A stretch of DNA of 7,111 bases from Wolbachia endosymbiont of Cylisticus convexus. Lineage in GTDB: Bacteria; Pseudomonadota; Alphaproteobacteria; Rickettsiales; Anaplasmataceae. The translations under genes and the position numbers were made by a program. The notes under the pieces were generated by a model. The model was given only the letters and a program-made list of their open reading frames with translations, had not been told where the DNA came from and did not search any database. Location of the stretch: positions 1 to 7,111 of the forward strand of contig NZ_QPIP01000063.1 of NCBI RefSeq assembly GCF_003344345.1, read 5' to 3'. Positions 1 to 6,240 of this stretch are shown one piece after another (the stretch's first letter is position 1; each line of letters starts with the position of its first letter).

Positions 1-190
1 CAGAGAACAAGAATCATTAGATGCATTAGTCAAATCTCTATCTGAAGATATGAAAAGTGGCAAGGAAAAAGTTAAAAAAGCAGAGAAAATCAGGGTTGCA
101 AAAAATCTAGTGAAGGCGGGTGTTTCTACTGATGTTATTTTGCGAGCAAGTGGCCTAACTGTTGATGAGTTAGGTGAGTGTGAAAATTGA
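1..190 (+). CDS. Rpn-family PD-(D/E)XK nuclease/transposase, C-terminal fragment (5' end outside window)
   Basis: An open frame enters from the left edge (first full codon at 2) and ends at TGA 188-190, giving 62 visible residues. The visible part is lysine/glutamate-rich and helical, and it ends with a small helical motif around VAKNLVKAGVSTDVILRASG. This tail (a charged helix, then 'A-LL--G---E-I---TGLS--EI') is typical of Rpn (recombination-promoting nuclease)/PD-(D/E)XK transposase-family proteins, which are abundant in Wolbachia and Rickettsia. The nuclease domain would lie upstream, outside the window, so catalytic residues cannot be checked. It is the only plus-strand gene and converges on the patatin gene. 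Whether the gene is intact or a remnant cannot be decided. The family call rests on the C-terminal style alone. Confidence 0.6.
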   Translation, partial: REQESLDALVKSLSEDMKSGKEKVKKAEKIRVAKNLVKAGVSTDVILRASGLTVDELGECEN

Positions 191-282
191 ATTGTGTTTA
201 AGATATAAGTAAAAATGGTTAATATATTATCTATTCTAAACCCTTATTTAGCTCTGCAGAATTTTTTTGGCATTTCTACGTA
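191..282. other. Intergenic gap between convergent genes
   Basis: These 92 AT-rich bases separate the Rpn-like stop from the patatin stop. They contain a weak 5-bp AT-rich inverted repeat (CTAAA, six bases, TTTAG) and a T7 run near 262-268 preceded by the palindrome TCTGCAGA. Neither makes a convincing intrinsic terminator. No RNA gene or attachment site is recognisable. Confidence 0.4.
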
Positions 283-1203
283 TCAAGATAAAACATCACA
301 GAATTTATCGACTACTTTTTGATTTTCCTCTATCATTGCATTTGCCTCATGCTGTAGAAATTTAATATTTTTAGGTGTTACATTATCCATCTCAGCAGAC
401 GCTATTGTCAGTTGTGATTGTATTCTTATATACTTTTCGTCCATTACATTACTCATCTGATAATTTACTACATCAAGGCTCGAAGCAAACATCACATCTA
501 GTAACGGTTTTATCCAAGCTATTTTCCCTAATTTCCTGTACTTGATTCGATTAGATAGCCGACCTGTGCCAATTGATACCAGAACGATTTCTTCGTTAGG
601 GAAAAGTTTTTTACTGTTTGCATATGCACAAGCAGCTGGATTATTCGCAAATACTCCGCCATCCACCAGTACCATTTCTTTTTGGTTGACCTTAAGATAC
701 TTAGGTGCAAAATATGTTGGAGCTGCAGTTGTGGCTCTTAATGCATCTTTGAGTTTGATAAAATTTCTATCTTCTTTCCAGCTCTTAAAAAAGAAAGGAT
801 GGTTGTTATGAATATCATAACTGGTAAGCAGTACATTACTCAAAGTGTTTTGTAGAGTATCATCACCAAAATATTTTTCTAATATCGATTCGATGTTTTT
901 GTGTGGGTATTGTGCACAATTAAACCAAGATAGTATTGATCGTCTAAAGAATGAAGACTTAAAAATATATGGTCCATACTCTTGGTAAAGTTCAACCAAA
1001 TCATTGGCAGAGTATTGAGGATTTCCTTGTTCATCCTTTTTACATAACCCAGCAACAACAATACCACCTGTTGAAGTACCAGCCATCAGATCAAAGATTT
1101 TAGCTATAGTTCTTCTTGCTCTTTTTTCTATTTCTGCTAGTATAATGGCTGGTATGATGCCTCTAATTCCACCTCCATCAACGGATAAAATGTATTTAAT
1201 CAT
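283..1203 (-). CDS. Patatin-like phospholipase
   Basis: This 306-residue protein is a serine lipid acyl hydrolase of the patatin family, expected to cleave acyl esters of phospholipids. All family landmarks are present. The oxyanion-hole loop DGGGIRG is at residues 9-15. The nucleophile elbow GTSTG is at 42-46 with Ser44. The segment RATTAAPTYF is at 156-165. The DGG motif holds the catalytic Asp181, followed by FANNPA. Ser44 and Asp181 form the expected dyad, so the enzyme looks active. Length is normal for a bacterial single-domain patatin. No signal peptide is seen. The ATG is right because the oxyanion motif begins only eight residues after it; the ribosome binding site is weak. It is the last gene of the tail-side minus-strand cluster, 12 bp after the small membrane protein. 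In phage WO this position suggests a role in lysis or in attacking host membranes, which is inference. Confidence 0.93.
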   Translation of the reverse strand: MIKYILSVDGGGIRGIIPAIILAEIEKRARRTIAKIFDLMAGTSTGGIVVAGLCKKDEQGNPQYSANDLVELYQEYGPYIFKSSFFRRSILSWFNCAQYPHKNIESILEKYFGDDTLQNTLSNVLLTSYDIHNNHPFFFKSWKEDRNFIKLKDALRATTAAPTYFAPKYLKVNQKEMVLVDGGVFANNPAACAYANSKKLFPNEEIVLVSIGTGRLSNRIKYRKLGKIAWIKPLLDVMFASSLDVVNYQMSNVMDEKYIRIQSQLTIASAEMDNVTPKNIKFLQHEANAMIEENQKVVDKFCDVLS

Positions 1204-1215
1204 TGTGAGTTTAGG

Positions 1216-1449
1216 TTAAGATTTGATTTTTCCGCTTAGAACGTGTAATTTAAACTCATCCAATTCCTCAGAAAGATTTTTTATTCTCTCCTCAAGCCGG
1301 TATACCGTAACGGTCAATCCGTTGTTCTGCTCTATAAATTTATCATGAATGTGAACCCGTAAATCTAGCTTGGCAAGCCACCAAATCGCCGCTACCGTCT
1401 GTATTAACATCGTTACAATTACTGCGATTGGGATTTTTTGATTTTGCAT
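1216..1449 (-). CDS. Small membrane protein with coiled-coil tail (possible holin- or spanin-like)
   Basis: This 77-residue protein has one hydrophobic helix at about residues 6-26 (IPIAVIVTMLIQTVAAIWWL), followed by a charged region at about 45-72 with heptad-like spacing (RLEERIKNLSEELDEFKLHV), probably a coiled coil. The N-terminus is short and carries one lysine, so the likely topology is N-in with the coiled coil in the periplasm. Small proteins with this 'IPIA--V--LVQT-GAIWW' layout occur in phage late regions and are often unannotated. It lies between the ankyrin gene and patatin and is probably co-transcribed with them. A holin-like or inner-membrane-spanin-like role beside the phospholipase is possible but unproven. 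No enzymatic motif is present. The start ATG at 1447-1449 has only a weak ribosome binding site. Confidence 0.75.
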   Translation of the reverse strand: MQNQKIPIAVIVTMLIQTVAAIWWLAKLDLRVHIHDKFIEQNNGLTVTVYRLEERIKNLSEELDEFKLHVLSGKIKS

Positions 1450-1494
1450 AATTACTTAAATATGGATTTATTATGGATAGCTACTTTATAGTAA

Positions 1495-2016
1495 CTACTT
1501 CTCTGATTTGTACTGTTCCTCTGCTCTAGCCAGTAACTTTATTATTTCTTTATAAGGTTTGTTTTTATCGTGTCGCAATGCCATTACAGCCATTTTTCTA
1601 GCTCCTTTTCCGTCATTATCTTTTATGTTAGGATTCGCACCTTTTTCTAATAAGAACCTTACAATTCCTAAATGTCCTTCACCTGCAGCATGATGTAAAG
1701 CTGTCCTTTTAAAAGCATTCTTATCGATTGCATTTATATTTACTTTCTCTTCTACTATTAAAAATCTAATAGTATCTAAGCATCCTTCTCTTGCTGCATA
1801 ATGTAATGCCGTTTCGCTTAAGTTTGGTATTATATCTTTTACTAAAAATCTCGTTGTTTCTAAACTACAACTTACAGTAGCTACTTGTAGTATCTTTCTG
1901 TAATTCTCGTTAGCTTTGGATTTTTGGTAGCAATATGTAATAACAACACATACCATTAATATTATAAACCATACAAAATGTATTTTATCCTTTTCATTAC
2001 ATTTTAGTTGACTCAT
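1495..2016 (-). CDS. Membrane-anchored ankyrin-repeat protein
   Basis: This 173-residue protein has an N-terminal hydrophobic segment at about residues 13-30 (HFVWFIILMVCVVITYCY), which should be a signal anchor. It is followed by ankyrin repeats: a degenerate one at about 37-65, a clear one at 67-98 (SETALHYAAREG...), a clear one at 103-133 (KRTALHHAAGEGHLGIVRFL, then KGANPN) and a degenerate cap to about 167. Ankyrin repeats bind proteins and have no catalytic activity. Phage WO genomes commonly carry ankyrin genes beside the tail genes, and their targets are mostly unknown. The gene is 58 bp downstream of the hub gene D and in the same direction, which suggests late co-expression. The first start (ATG 2014-2016) is needed to include the membrane helix. 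The helix with lysines after it implies that the repeats stay on one side of the bacterial membrane, but which side cannot be settled here. Confidence 0.88.
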   Translation of the reverse strand: MSQLKCNEKDKIHFVWFIILMVCVVITYCYQKSKANENYRKILQVATVSCSLETTRFLVKDIIPNLSETALHYAAREGCLDTIRFLIVEEKVNINAIDKNAFKRTALHHAAGEGHLGIVRFLLEKGANPNIKDNDGKGARKMAVMALRHDKNKPYKEIIKLLARAEEQYKSEK

Positions 2017-2074
2017 ATTCCGTAGTTTCTTTACATTGAATAGACTATATACTTATTTTTCCTTAACATCGTTT

Positions 2075-3010
2075 TCATTTGCTTAAAGATGCTGATAATA
2101 TAGTAAGATAACCTGAGCTATTTAAATTATGCTCTGCTCTATTAACTATCCATTCACCATCTACCGCTTGATTAAAACCTATAAGATTAAGTTTAGCTTC
2201 TGCAAATAATTCTGGATTACCAGGCATAGTTATATCTAAAGTTTCATTGTTACGCTTCAATTGTTTTAACTTGGCATTTGCTGCACTTAGTGCTGACTCT
2301 GCATTTGGATAGATTTCTAGCATAATATAACTTGGCTCGCTACTACCAACTGTTTCTTTAATAGTTTTACCCTTTTCATAGCTATGCCATTTTGCTACTA
2401 CTGAATTGTATTTATCACGTACAGTAAAATGCACTTTCCAGTTAATTGTATCTTGAGGTCTAATAGTCGTTGTTCCTAAAGCTTTTCCTGTGGCTGATTT
2501 TGCCATGTTTTTTGAAATAAATAATATATACCCACCAGCTAATTTTACCATTGCTTCACGCTCTATTGCTATTTTCGTTAGAAGGCTTATGTCACTCTCC
2601 TCAGTTTGATTAATGTGAGTTATAAGTACGTTTTTAAATTCCTCAGCGACTTTGTATCCATATCCATGTTTTTGGGCTATTTCTTTTACTAAGTTTTCTA
2701 TGGTAATTTGATGCCATTCTTTTGATACTTTTGCCTTCAAAGATATTCTTAAATTTGTTGCATGAGCTTTGATTAGTAGGGTCTTAGGTGGGCCTTGTAT
2801 CGTAACTTCGTTGACTTTATATATACCCATTGGAAAGATTCCCGTTTCCTTATAACCTAGTGCTATGTTCAATTCATTTGGAACTTCTACATTTTCATTG
2901 CCATAATCAACGCATACCTCTGCGACATCATCTATAGTACCAGATTCATCAGTAAGGTGCACCGATATTACATGATCTTTTATTCCTTGAATACTAAATT
3001 CAGGTTTCAT
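2075..3010 (-). CDS. D: Phage late control protein D (tail/baseplate hub)
   Basis: This 311-residue protein resembles the P2 gpD/Phage_GPD family, structurally related to T4 gp27 and the VgrG hub. In the tail it forms the ring linking the tube to the spike. Family-like features are the N-terminal beta-rich half with 'VEVPNELNIALGYKETGIFPMGIYKV' spacing (about residues 40-65), the middle segment on ring opening ('ITIENLVKEIAQKHGYGYKV', about 102-121), 'ESDISLLTKIAIEREAMVKLAGGYILF' style residues (about 138-164), and a C-terminal 'GEWIVNRAEHNLNSSGYLT' motif. It is shorter than P2 gpD (about 387 residues), and I see no break. The ATG follows the X stop directly (TAAATG), indicating translational coupling. 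Its place after U and X supports the assignment. Confidence 0.9.
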   Translation of the reverse strand: MKPEFSIQGIKDHVISVHLTDESGTIDDVAEVCVDYGNENVEVPNELNIALGYKETGIFPMGIYKVNEVTIQGPPKTLLIKAHATNLRISLKAKVSKEWHQITIENLVKEIAQKHGYGYKVAEEFKNVLITHINQTEESDISLLTKIAIEREAMVKLAGGYILFISKNMAKSATGKALGTTTIRPQDTINWKVHFTVRDKYNSVVAKWHSYEKGKTIKETVGSSEPSYIMLEIYPNAESALSAANAKLKQLKRNNETLDITMPGNPELFAEAKLNLIGFNQAVDGEWIVNRAEHNLNSSGYLTILSASLSK

Positions 3011-3220
3011 TTATTCCCACACTTTTAACTTCGATTTTTTTAATTGCTCTTGTATTGTAGGTAACCTAATTTTTAATCCTGCAGGCAAAAAACTTCCATG
3101 CTCTGCAAGTCCATAGTTTTCCTCCAATACTATTTCTACTGCTCCAGAGCTATATCCATAGTGTTTAAAACATATGTAATCTAACATTTCATTTTCTCGG
3201 GTTATATAATGTACTATCAT
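3011..3220 (-). CDS. X: Phage tail protein X (LysM-like)
   Basis: This 69-residue protein matches the small tail protein X family (P2 gpX, Phage_tail_X), which resembles a LysM fold and is thought to act in tail completion or at the hub. The signature runs from YITRENEMLDYICFKHYG (about residues 5-22) through a Val-Leu-Glu-x-Asn-x-Gly-Leu-Ala segment to a C-terminal LPAGLKIRLP motif (about 45-60). The first ATG is chosen because it keeps the beta strand before the motif. A weak AAGG lies about nine bases upstream. The stop TAA abuts the ATG of D. In the repaired version of U, the U stop would overlap this ATG (ATGA), a normal coupling arrangement in this operon. Confidence 0.9.
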   Translation of the reverse strand: MIVHYITRENEMLDYICFKHYGYSSGAVEIVLEENYGLAEHGSFLPAGLKIRLPTIQEQLKKSKLKVWE

Positions 3221-3236
3221 ACATAACGCCTTAAAC

Positions 3237-3572
3237 TTAAGCTAAATCTATCTTTTTTGGTAATCCACATGGAAAATACGACGTTTGCTTTTCTTTTAAC
3301 CGCACAATAACAAATCTTCCCAAAACATTTCCTAATTTGTCTACTAAGATACTTGGTTCCTGATTTTCCTCAGCTTCTTTCATACTTTTTAATTGATTTA
3401 AATCATTAAGATTATGGAAATAAATTATTCCTTCTAAGTCTATATTTTCTGTACCTTGGCCAATATTTTGTAATGAAGGTATTTTACCAATACACTCAAT
3501 TGTACTCCAACGATTTTCTTTACTATACCTTAAACTTGTTGGAGAAAGCTTATGCTGACCAAGTGATAGCAT
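3237..3572 (-). CDS. U: Phage tail protein U, apparently truncated by a frameshift at its 3' end
   Basis: This 111-residue protein matches the P2 gpU family, which terminates the tail tube and stops tail-length growth. Visible features are the N-terminal FxLxxxSLRYxxENRWSTIE-type region (here from LGQHKL to about residue 28), the GQGTENIDLEGIIYF segment (about 38-52), and the C-terminal VLGRFVIVRLKEKQTSYFPCGLPKKID run (about 83-109). The protein then stops at Leu-Ala, without the usual 'F-LSL-RY' end. Those residues (FSLSLRRYV) follow in another frame, and one added base would give a 118-residue protein ending at 3217, overlapping the X start. Its ATG overlaps the tape-measure stop by one base (TAATG), so translation is coupled. 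It may be non-functional as sequenced. Confidence 0.88.
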   Translation of the reverse strand: MLSLGQHKLSPTSLRYSKENRWSTIECIGKIPSLQNIGQGTENIDLEGIIYFHNLNDLNQLKSMKEAEENQEPSILVDKLGNVLGRFVIVRLKEKQTSYFPCGLPKKIDLA

Positions 3573-5620
3573 TAGTAAATTGGTTCTATTGAATCAAACA
3601 GAACGTCACGCGATTTTTCTCTTATTCTTTTTATTACTGCATCAGCAAGACTACGTACATCTTGGTTAGGTTCTGCTTTTATACTTATATTAAATGTAAA
3701 AGTTTGATTAAAAATTTTTTGTTCACACTTTTCACAGTCTTTTAAAACTTTCTCTGAATTATCTTCTACAGAACTTTTTTCTGTAATCACACTAGCACTT
3801 TCAATAATATTCGTTCTATTATTCGAAATTCCACTAAAAGCATTATTATTCAATAAAGGATTTCCTTTACTAAAAATACTTCTATTTTCACTAGTTGTAC
3901 TGCCTATTTTTGCTTCTACTGGTTTCTCTAATGCTTTTATTGGATTATCATTAAACAATTTTCCTACACCAATCCAATTTTCTATAGGTTTTGTAATTGA
4001 TTTCCAGATACTTGAGAAAAAGTTCTTTACCTTTTGCCAATTAGCAATTACAAGTGCTGCACCAACTGATAGTCCAGCAATAGCAGCTCCTATAGGATTG
4101 GTTAGCGTTAAAGCTTTCAGTCCCATGATCACTGCTGGAATTACTCGAGCTGATAACGAAGTTAATACTGGCAAAAGTGTTCCCTGCAAAATAGCCTTAA
4201 AAGTTAATATTCCACCTCCAGCCAATGCAAATGCATAACCAAAACCTACTACTGCAATCTTACCAATAATAAGCGCTGAAATTATGCTCATTATTCCTGT
4301 AGTAATAACTGGAAATTTTTCTGCAAACCAAGCTATGGGATTAGTTATCTCTCTTAGAAGATTACTTATCCACTTTAAAGGAGGTAGCATTACTGAGCCC
4401 AGATTCATTCCCACCTCTGCTATCGTATTCCTCAGTAATCGTAAGTTATTTGCTGTAGTTGCTGCACGATTGTTAAACTCTTCTTGCATGGACTGTTTAA
4501 ATTCTTCCTCATCAGCTAAATTATTTATGGCATCTTTATAATTCTTTAAGCTTCCAACTAGTAATGCAATATCATCTTGATATTCTTGACCAAGGAGATC
4601 GAGAAGGATTTGCGAACGTTCCTGTTTATCTACCTTCTCCAGAGTTTCAAAAAAGTAAAGTAGTGCGTCTTGGCCATTTCTGCTAATCCTTTGTGTCATC
4701 TCTTCTGCAGTTATTCCCACGTCTTCCAATGCTGCTTTAAACTTTTTCCCCTGTCCTTCAGCGGTCTGGAGTTTACTAAGTAGAGCGTTTATTGCAGTTG
4801 CTGCTTTTGCAGGTTGTTTGCCTAGGCTAATAAAGGCATTTACTAAACTACTTGTCTGTTTAATATCAAAACCAAACTGTTTTGCAGTACCACCAACTAT
4901 AGCAAGTGCTTGGACCATATCTTTTGCTTTAGCAGCACTATTATCTGAAAGGTGATTTATAATATTACCTACTCTTTCCATGCCTGCTACCTCAATTCCA
5001 TAAACATTGGCAAGCTTAGCTATAGAATCACCTGCTTCTTCTGCAGACATATCAAATGCTGTGGCCATTTTAGCTACTGTTGTTGTAAATCCAATTAACT
5101 TATCTTTTTGAATCCCAAGTTGTCCACCACTTGAAGCTATTTGTGCTAATTCTGTAGCTGATAGTGGTATTTCATGGGATAACTTCTTTATATTCTCACT
5201 AAACTTATTAATTTCCTCATCATTCTGAAACTTTACAACCTTCTTAACATCAGCCATAGCACTTTCAAAGTTAATCGCAACTTTAATTGGCGCTGCAAGT
5301 GAAAGCCCTAGCCCTATAGTCTCCATTACTTGTGATCTATAATGCGCTTTTTTTGCCAAAGCATTTTGCTGTTTTTGTATTACAGATCCTAACTTACTGT
5401 ATTTTCCTTTAAGTACTTCAATAGAAGAACCAAGTTTAGTTTGATCCCTCACTAAAGATTTAATATCCTTTCCACTTTTCCTTATTTCTTCATTTAATGT
5501 GTGTAGTGCATCTCTCTTTTTGATATAAGCCTCTTTTGCCTTTGATGCCGATGCTTTCAATTTTTCGAATTCATTTCTCAGTGCTTTGCTTGGCTCTTTT
5601 TTCCCTTTTTTCTTTAGCAA
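3572..5620 (-). CDS. Tape measure protein, large C-terminal open frame
   Basis: This is the larger piece of the split tape measure, 682 residues as an isolated open frame from TTG 5618-5620. That TTG has no ribosome binding site and lies inside the upstream frame, so it is probably not a real start. Residues 1-105 are charged and helical, probably coiled coil. About 113-330 is the TP901 tape-measure core (INFESAMADVKKVV..., LSATELAQIASSGGQLGI, AEEAGDSIAKLANVYGIE, KQPAKAATAINALLSKL, LGQEYQDDIALL). Two hydrophobic stretches lie at about 438-475 and 480-527, typical of tape measures and possibly membrane-inserting during DNA entry. The C-terminus (about 640-682) is a helix, ADAVIKRIREKSRDVLFDSI, like the end of other P2/Mu-type tape measures. 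The stop overlaps the U start by one base. Confidence 0.85.
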   Translation of the reverse strand: MLKKKGKKEPSKALRNEFEKLKASASKAKEAYIKKRDALHTLNEEIRKSGKDIKSLVRDQTKLGSSIEVLKGKYSKLGSVIQKQQNALAKKAHYRSQVMETIGLGLSLAAPIKVAINFESAMADVKKVVKFQNDEEINKFSENIKKLSHEIPLSATELAQIASSGGQLGIQKDKLIGFTTTVAKMATAFDMSAEEAGDSIAKLANVYGIEVAGMERVGNIINHLSDNSAAKAKDMVQALAIVGGTAKQFGFDIKQTSSLVNAFISLGKQPAKAATAINALLSKLQTAEGQGKKFKAALEDVGITAEEMTQRISRNGQDALLYFFETLEKVDKQERSQILLDLLGQEYQDDIALLVGSLKNYKDAINNLADEEEFKQSMQEEFNNRAATTANNLRLLRNTIAEVGMNLGSVMLPPLKWISNLLREITNPIAWFAEKFPVITTGIMSIISALIIGKIAVVGFGYAFALAGGGILTFKAILQGTLLPVLTSLSARVIPAVIMGLKALTLTNPIGAAIAGLSVGAALVIANWQKVKNFFSSIWKSITKPIENWIGVGKLFNDNPIKALEKPVEAKIGSTTSENRSIFSKGNPLLNNNAFSGISNNRTNIIESASVITEKSSVEDNSEKVLKDCEKCEQKIFNQTFTFNISIKAEPNQDVRSLADAVIKRIREKSRDVLFDSIEPIY

Positions 5621-5837
5621 TTGCTGCGGCTGATTCTTTTGCTTTTTTCTGCACTTCCTTCCAATTCTTCATGGCTTCAAGGGCATCATGATTTAATTGC
5701 TTAAATTTGGAAACAGATTTCATTGACGAATCAAGCTGCTTTATACTATCACCCAACTTAGAAAGCTTTGCTGCACTACCTGTCATTGCACTATTAAAAC
5801 TGCCATCTAACGTTGCACCGATCTTTATTGAAAGCAT
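5571..5837 (-). CDS. Tape measure protein, N-terminal fragment before the frameshift
   Basis: This 88-residue open frame starts at ATG 5835-5837 behind AGGAG, seven bases upstream, the clearest initiation signal for the tape measure. Residues 1-77 (SIKIGATLDGSFNSAMTGSA, then KLSKLGDSIKQLDSSMKSVS, NHDALEAMKNWKEVQKKAKE) look like an authentic tape-measure N-terminus with short amphipathic helices. The last about 10 residues (REKRAKQSTEK) are out-of-frame sequence after the homopolymer tract. It overlaps the large fragment by 50 bases and the E' stop by 13. It should not be read as a separate small gene. Confidence 0.75.
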   Translation of the reverse strand: MLSIKIGATLDGSFNSAMTGSAAKLSKLGDSIKQLDSSMKSVSKFKQLNHDALEAMKNWKEVQKKAKESAAAIAKEKREKRAKQSTEK

Positions 5838-6204
5838 TTTGCTACTCCTTTACTTATTTCTACCCATGATAAAAATTCATTTATATCCATATTAGTAATC
5901 TGCTCAATTCCACTTCCTGAAATAGAACTGAGTAGTAGTACATTATACTTTAAGTTCTCTGTTCCAGCGGCGACAAAAAATCTTTTAGCACCTTTTGTAT
6001 TTCTACATAATCTTTAATACATAAATCTTCAACTGCTTCTTTTGGCACGGATGCTAGATTAGCAATTAAAGCTACTTCTTTCAAGGCTTCTCCTTCTATA
6101 CGTTCTATAGCAAGTAAATCTCTTACTTTAGGTTCACGCATCGATAATTCTGAGACAGAAATACCATCAACTGTAATTGGGTTGTTTAGTGTTATAGTTT
6201 GCAT
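5825..6204 (-). CDS. Tail assembly chaperone fusion E-E', made by -1 programmed frameshift
   Basis: Tailed phages make a short chaperone and, by rare -1 frameshifting, a longer form that coats the tape measure during tail assembly. Here gene E (residues 1-77) reaches T_TTT_TTG at 5974-5980. A -1 slip then continues with VAAGTENLKYNVLLLSSISG and a 'NMDINEFLSWVE' helix typical of E' extensions, to TAA 5825-5827. The fusion is 126 residues, 77 plus 49. The -1 frame has no ATG before the E' helix, has no ribosome binding site of its own and fills the gap between E and the tape measure, overlapping the latter by 13 bases. An AAAGG ribosome-binding-like sequence ends ten bases before the heptamer and could stimulate slippage. 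I see no strong downstream hairpin. E' is shorter than in P2. Confidence 0.85.
5845..5849 (-). promoter_or_regulatory. Ribosome binding site of the tape measure
   Basis: AGGAG on the minus strand, seven bases before ATG 5835-5837. It sits inside the E' coding frame and decides the tape-measure start at 5837 over the TTG at 5620. Confidence 0.8.
5950..6204 (-). CDS. E: Phage tail assembly protein E (short chaperone form)
   Basis: This 84-residue protein is the unshifted chaperone of the P2 gpE type (Phage_TAC_7-like). It opens with ITLNNPITVDG, followed by VSELSMREPKVRDLLAIE (about residues 16-33), the usual 'L-ep---dl---e' pattern, then a helical C-terminal half ending SPLEQRT. It acts in the cytoplasm to keep the tape measure soluble while tube protein polymerises. 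The ATG at 6202-6204 follows AGGAG by six bases. It sits between the tail tube and the tape measure, as in P2. The frame stays open briefly beyond the stop (starting MYYYSVLF), but that is not a gene. Confidence 0.9.
   Translation of the reverse strand: MQTITLNNPITVDGISVSELSMREPKVRDLLAIERIEGEALKEVALIANLASVPKEAVEDLCIKDYVEIQKVLKDFLSPLEQRT
5974..5980 (-). promoter_or_regulatory. -1 frameshift slippery heptamer T_TTT_TTG
   Basis: On the minus strand the codons GAT TTT TTG contain T_TTT_TTG in exactly the X_XXY_YYZ phase. After tandem slippage the next codon is GTC in the -1 frame. AAAGG at 5991-5995 lies ten bases upstream, near the spacing of known stimulatory ribosome-binding-like sites. Confidence 0.85.
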
Positions 6205-6210
6205 AAAATT

Positions 6211-6215
6211 CTCCT
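6211..6215 (-). promoter_or_regulatory. Ribosome binding site of gene E
   Basis: AGGAG on the minus strand, six bases before ATG 6202-6204, in a 36-bp AT-rich gap after the tube gene stop. It fixes the E start. Confidence 0.8.
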
Positions 6216-6240
6216 AAAAAATAAAATTTCAAATAAGTTT

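Larger units (their letters stand above)
3572..5837 (-). pseudogene. T: Tail tape measure protein (TP901 family), split by a frameshift
   Basis: The whole tape-measure gene spans two open frames. The true start is ATG 5835-5837, preceded by a strong AGGAG site, and the first about 77 residues read in that frame (MLSIKIGATLDGSFNSAMTG..., a typical tape-measure opening). That frame stops at 5571. The rest of the protein is in the frame entered through the A6-G3-A6 tract at 5597-5611 and runs to TAA 3572-3574. Deleting one A restores a continuous 754-residue protein through AKEKGKKEPSKALRNEFEKL. The tape measure sets tail length and passes through the tube with the DNA. If the shift is real and not bypassed, no normal tail could form. 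A base-calling error in the homopolymer or a slippage rescue are the alternatives. Confidence 0.8.

Noticed and set aside
218..270. Possible intrinsic terminator between the convergent genes
   Set aside because: The best stem is five AT-rich pairs and does not sit directly before the T7 run; too weak to call.
542..811. Plus-strand open frame of 89 codons
   Set aside because: It lies wholly opposite the patatin catalytic Asp region, has no family likeness, and is a shadow of a well-supported gene.
2017..2074. Possible promoter (TATAGT-like element) between D and the ankyrin gene
   Set aside because: No -35 element lies at acceptable spacing, and such AT-rich hexamers are expected by chance here.
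4284..4541. Plus-strand open frame of 85 codons
   Set aside because: It is antisense to the tape-measure core, which has clear family motifs; no ribosome binding site or recognisable domain.
5886..5949. Short minus-strand frame after the E stop, starting MYYYSVLF
   Set aside because: It has no ribosome binding site, ends after about 20 codons, and the -1 frame over the same bases gives a family-like E' extension.
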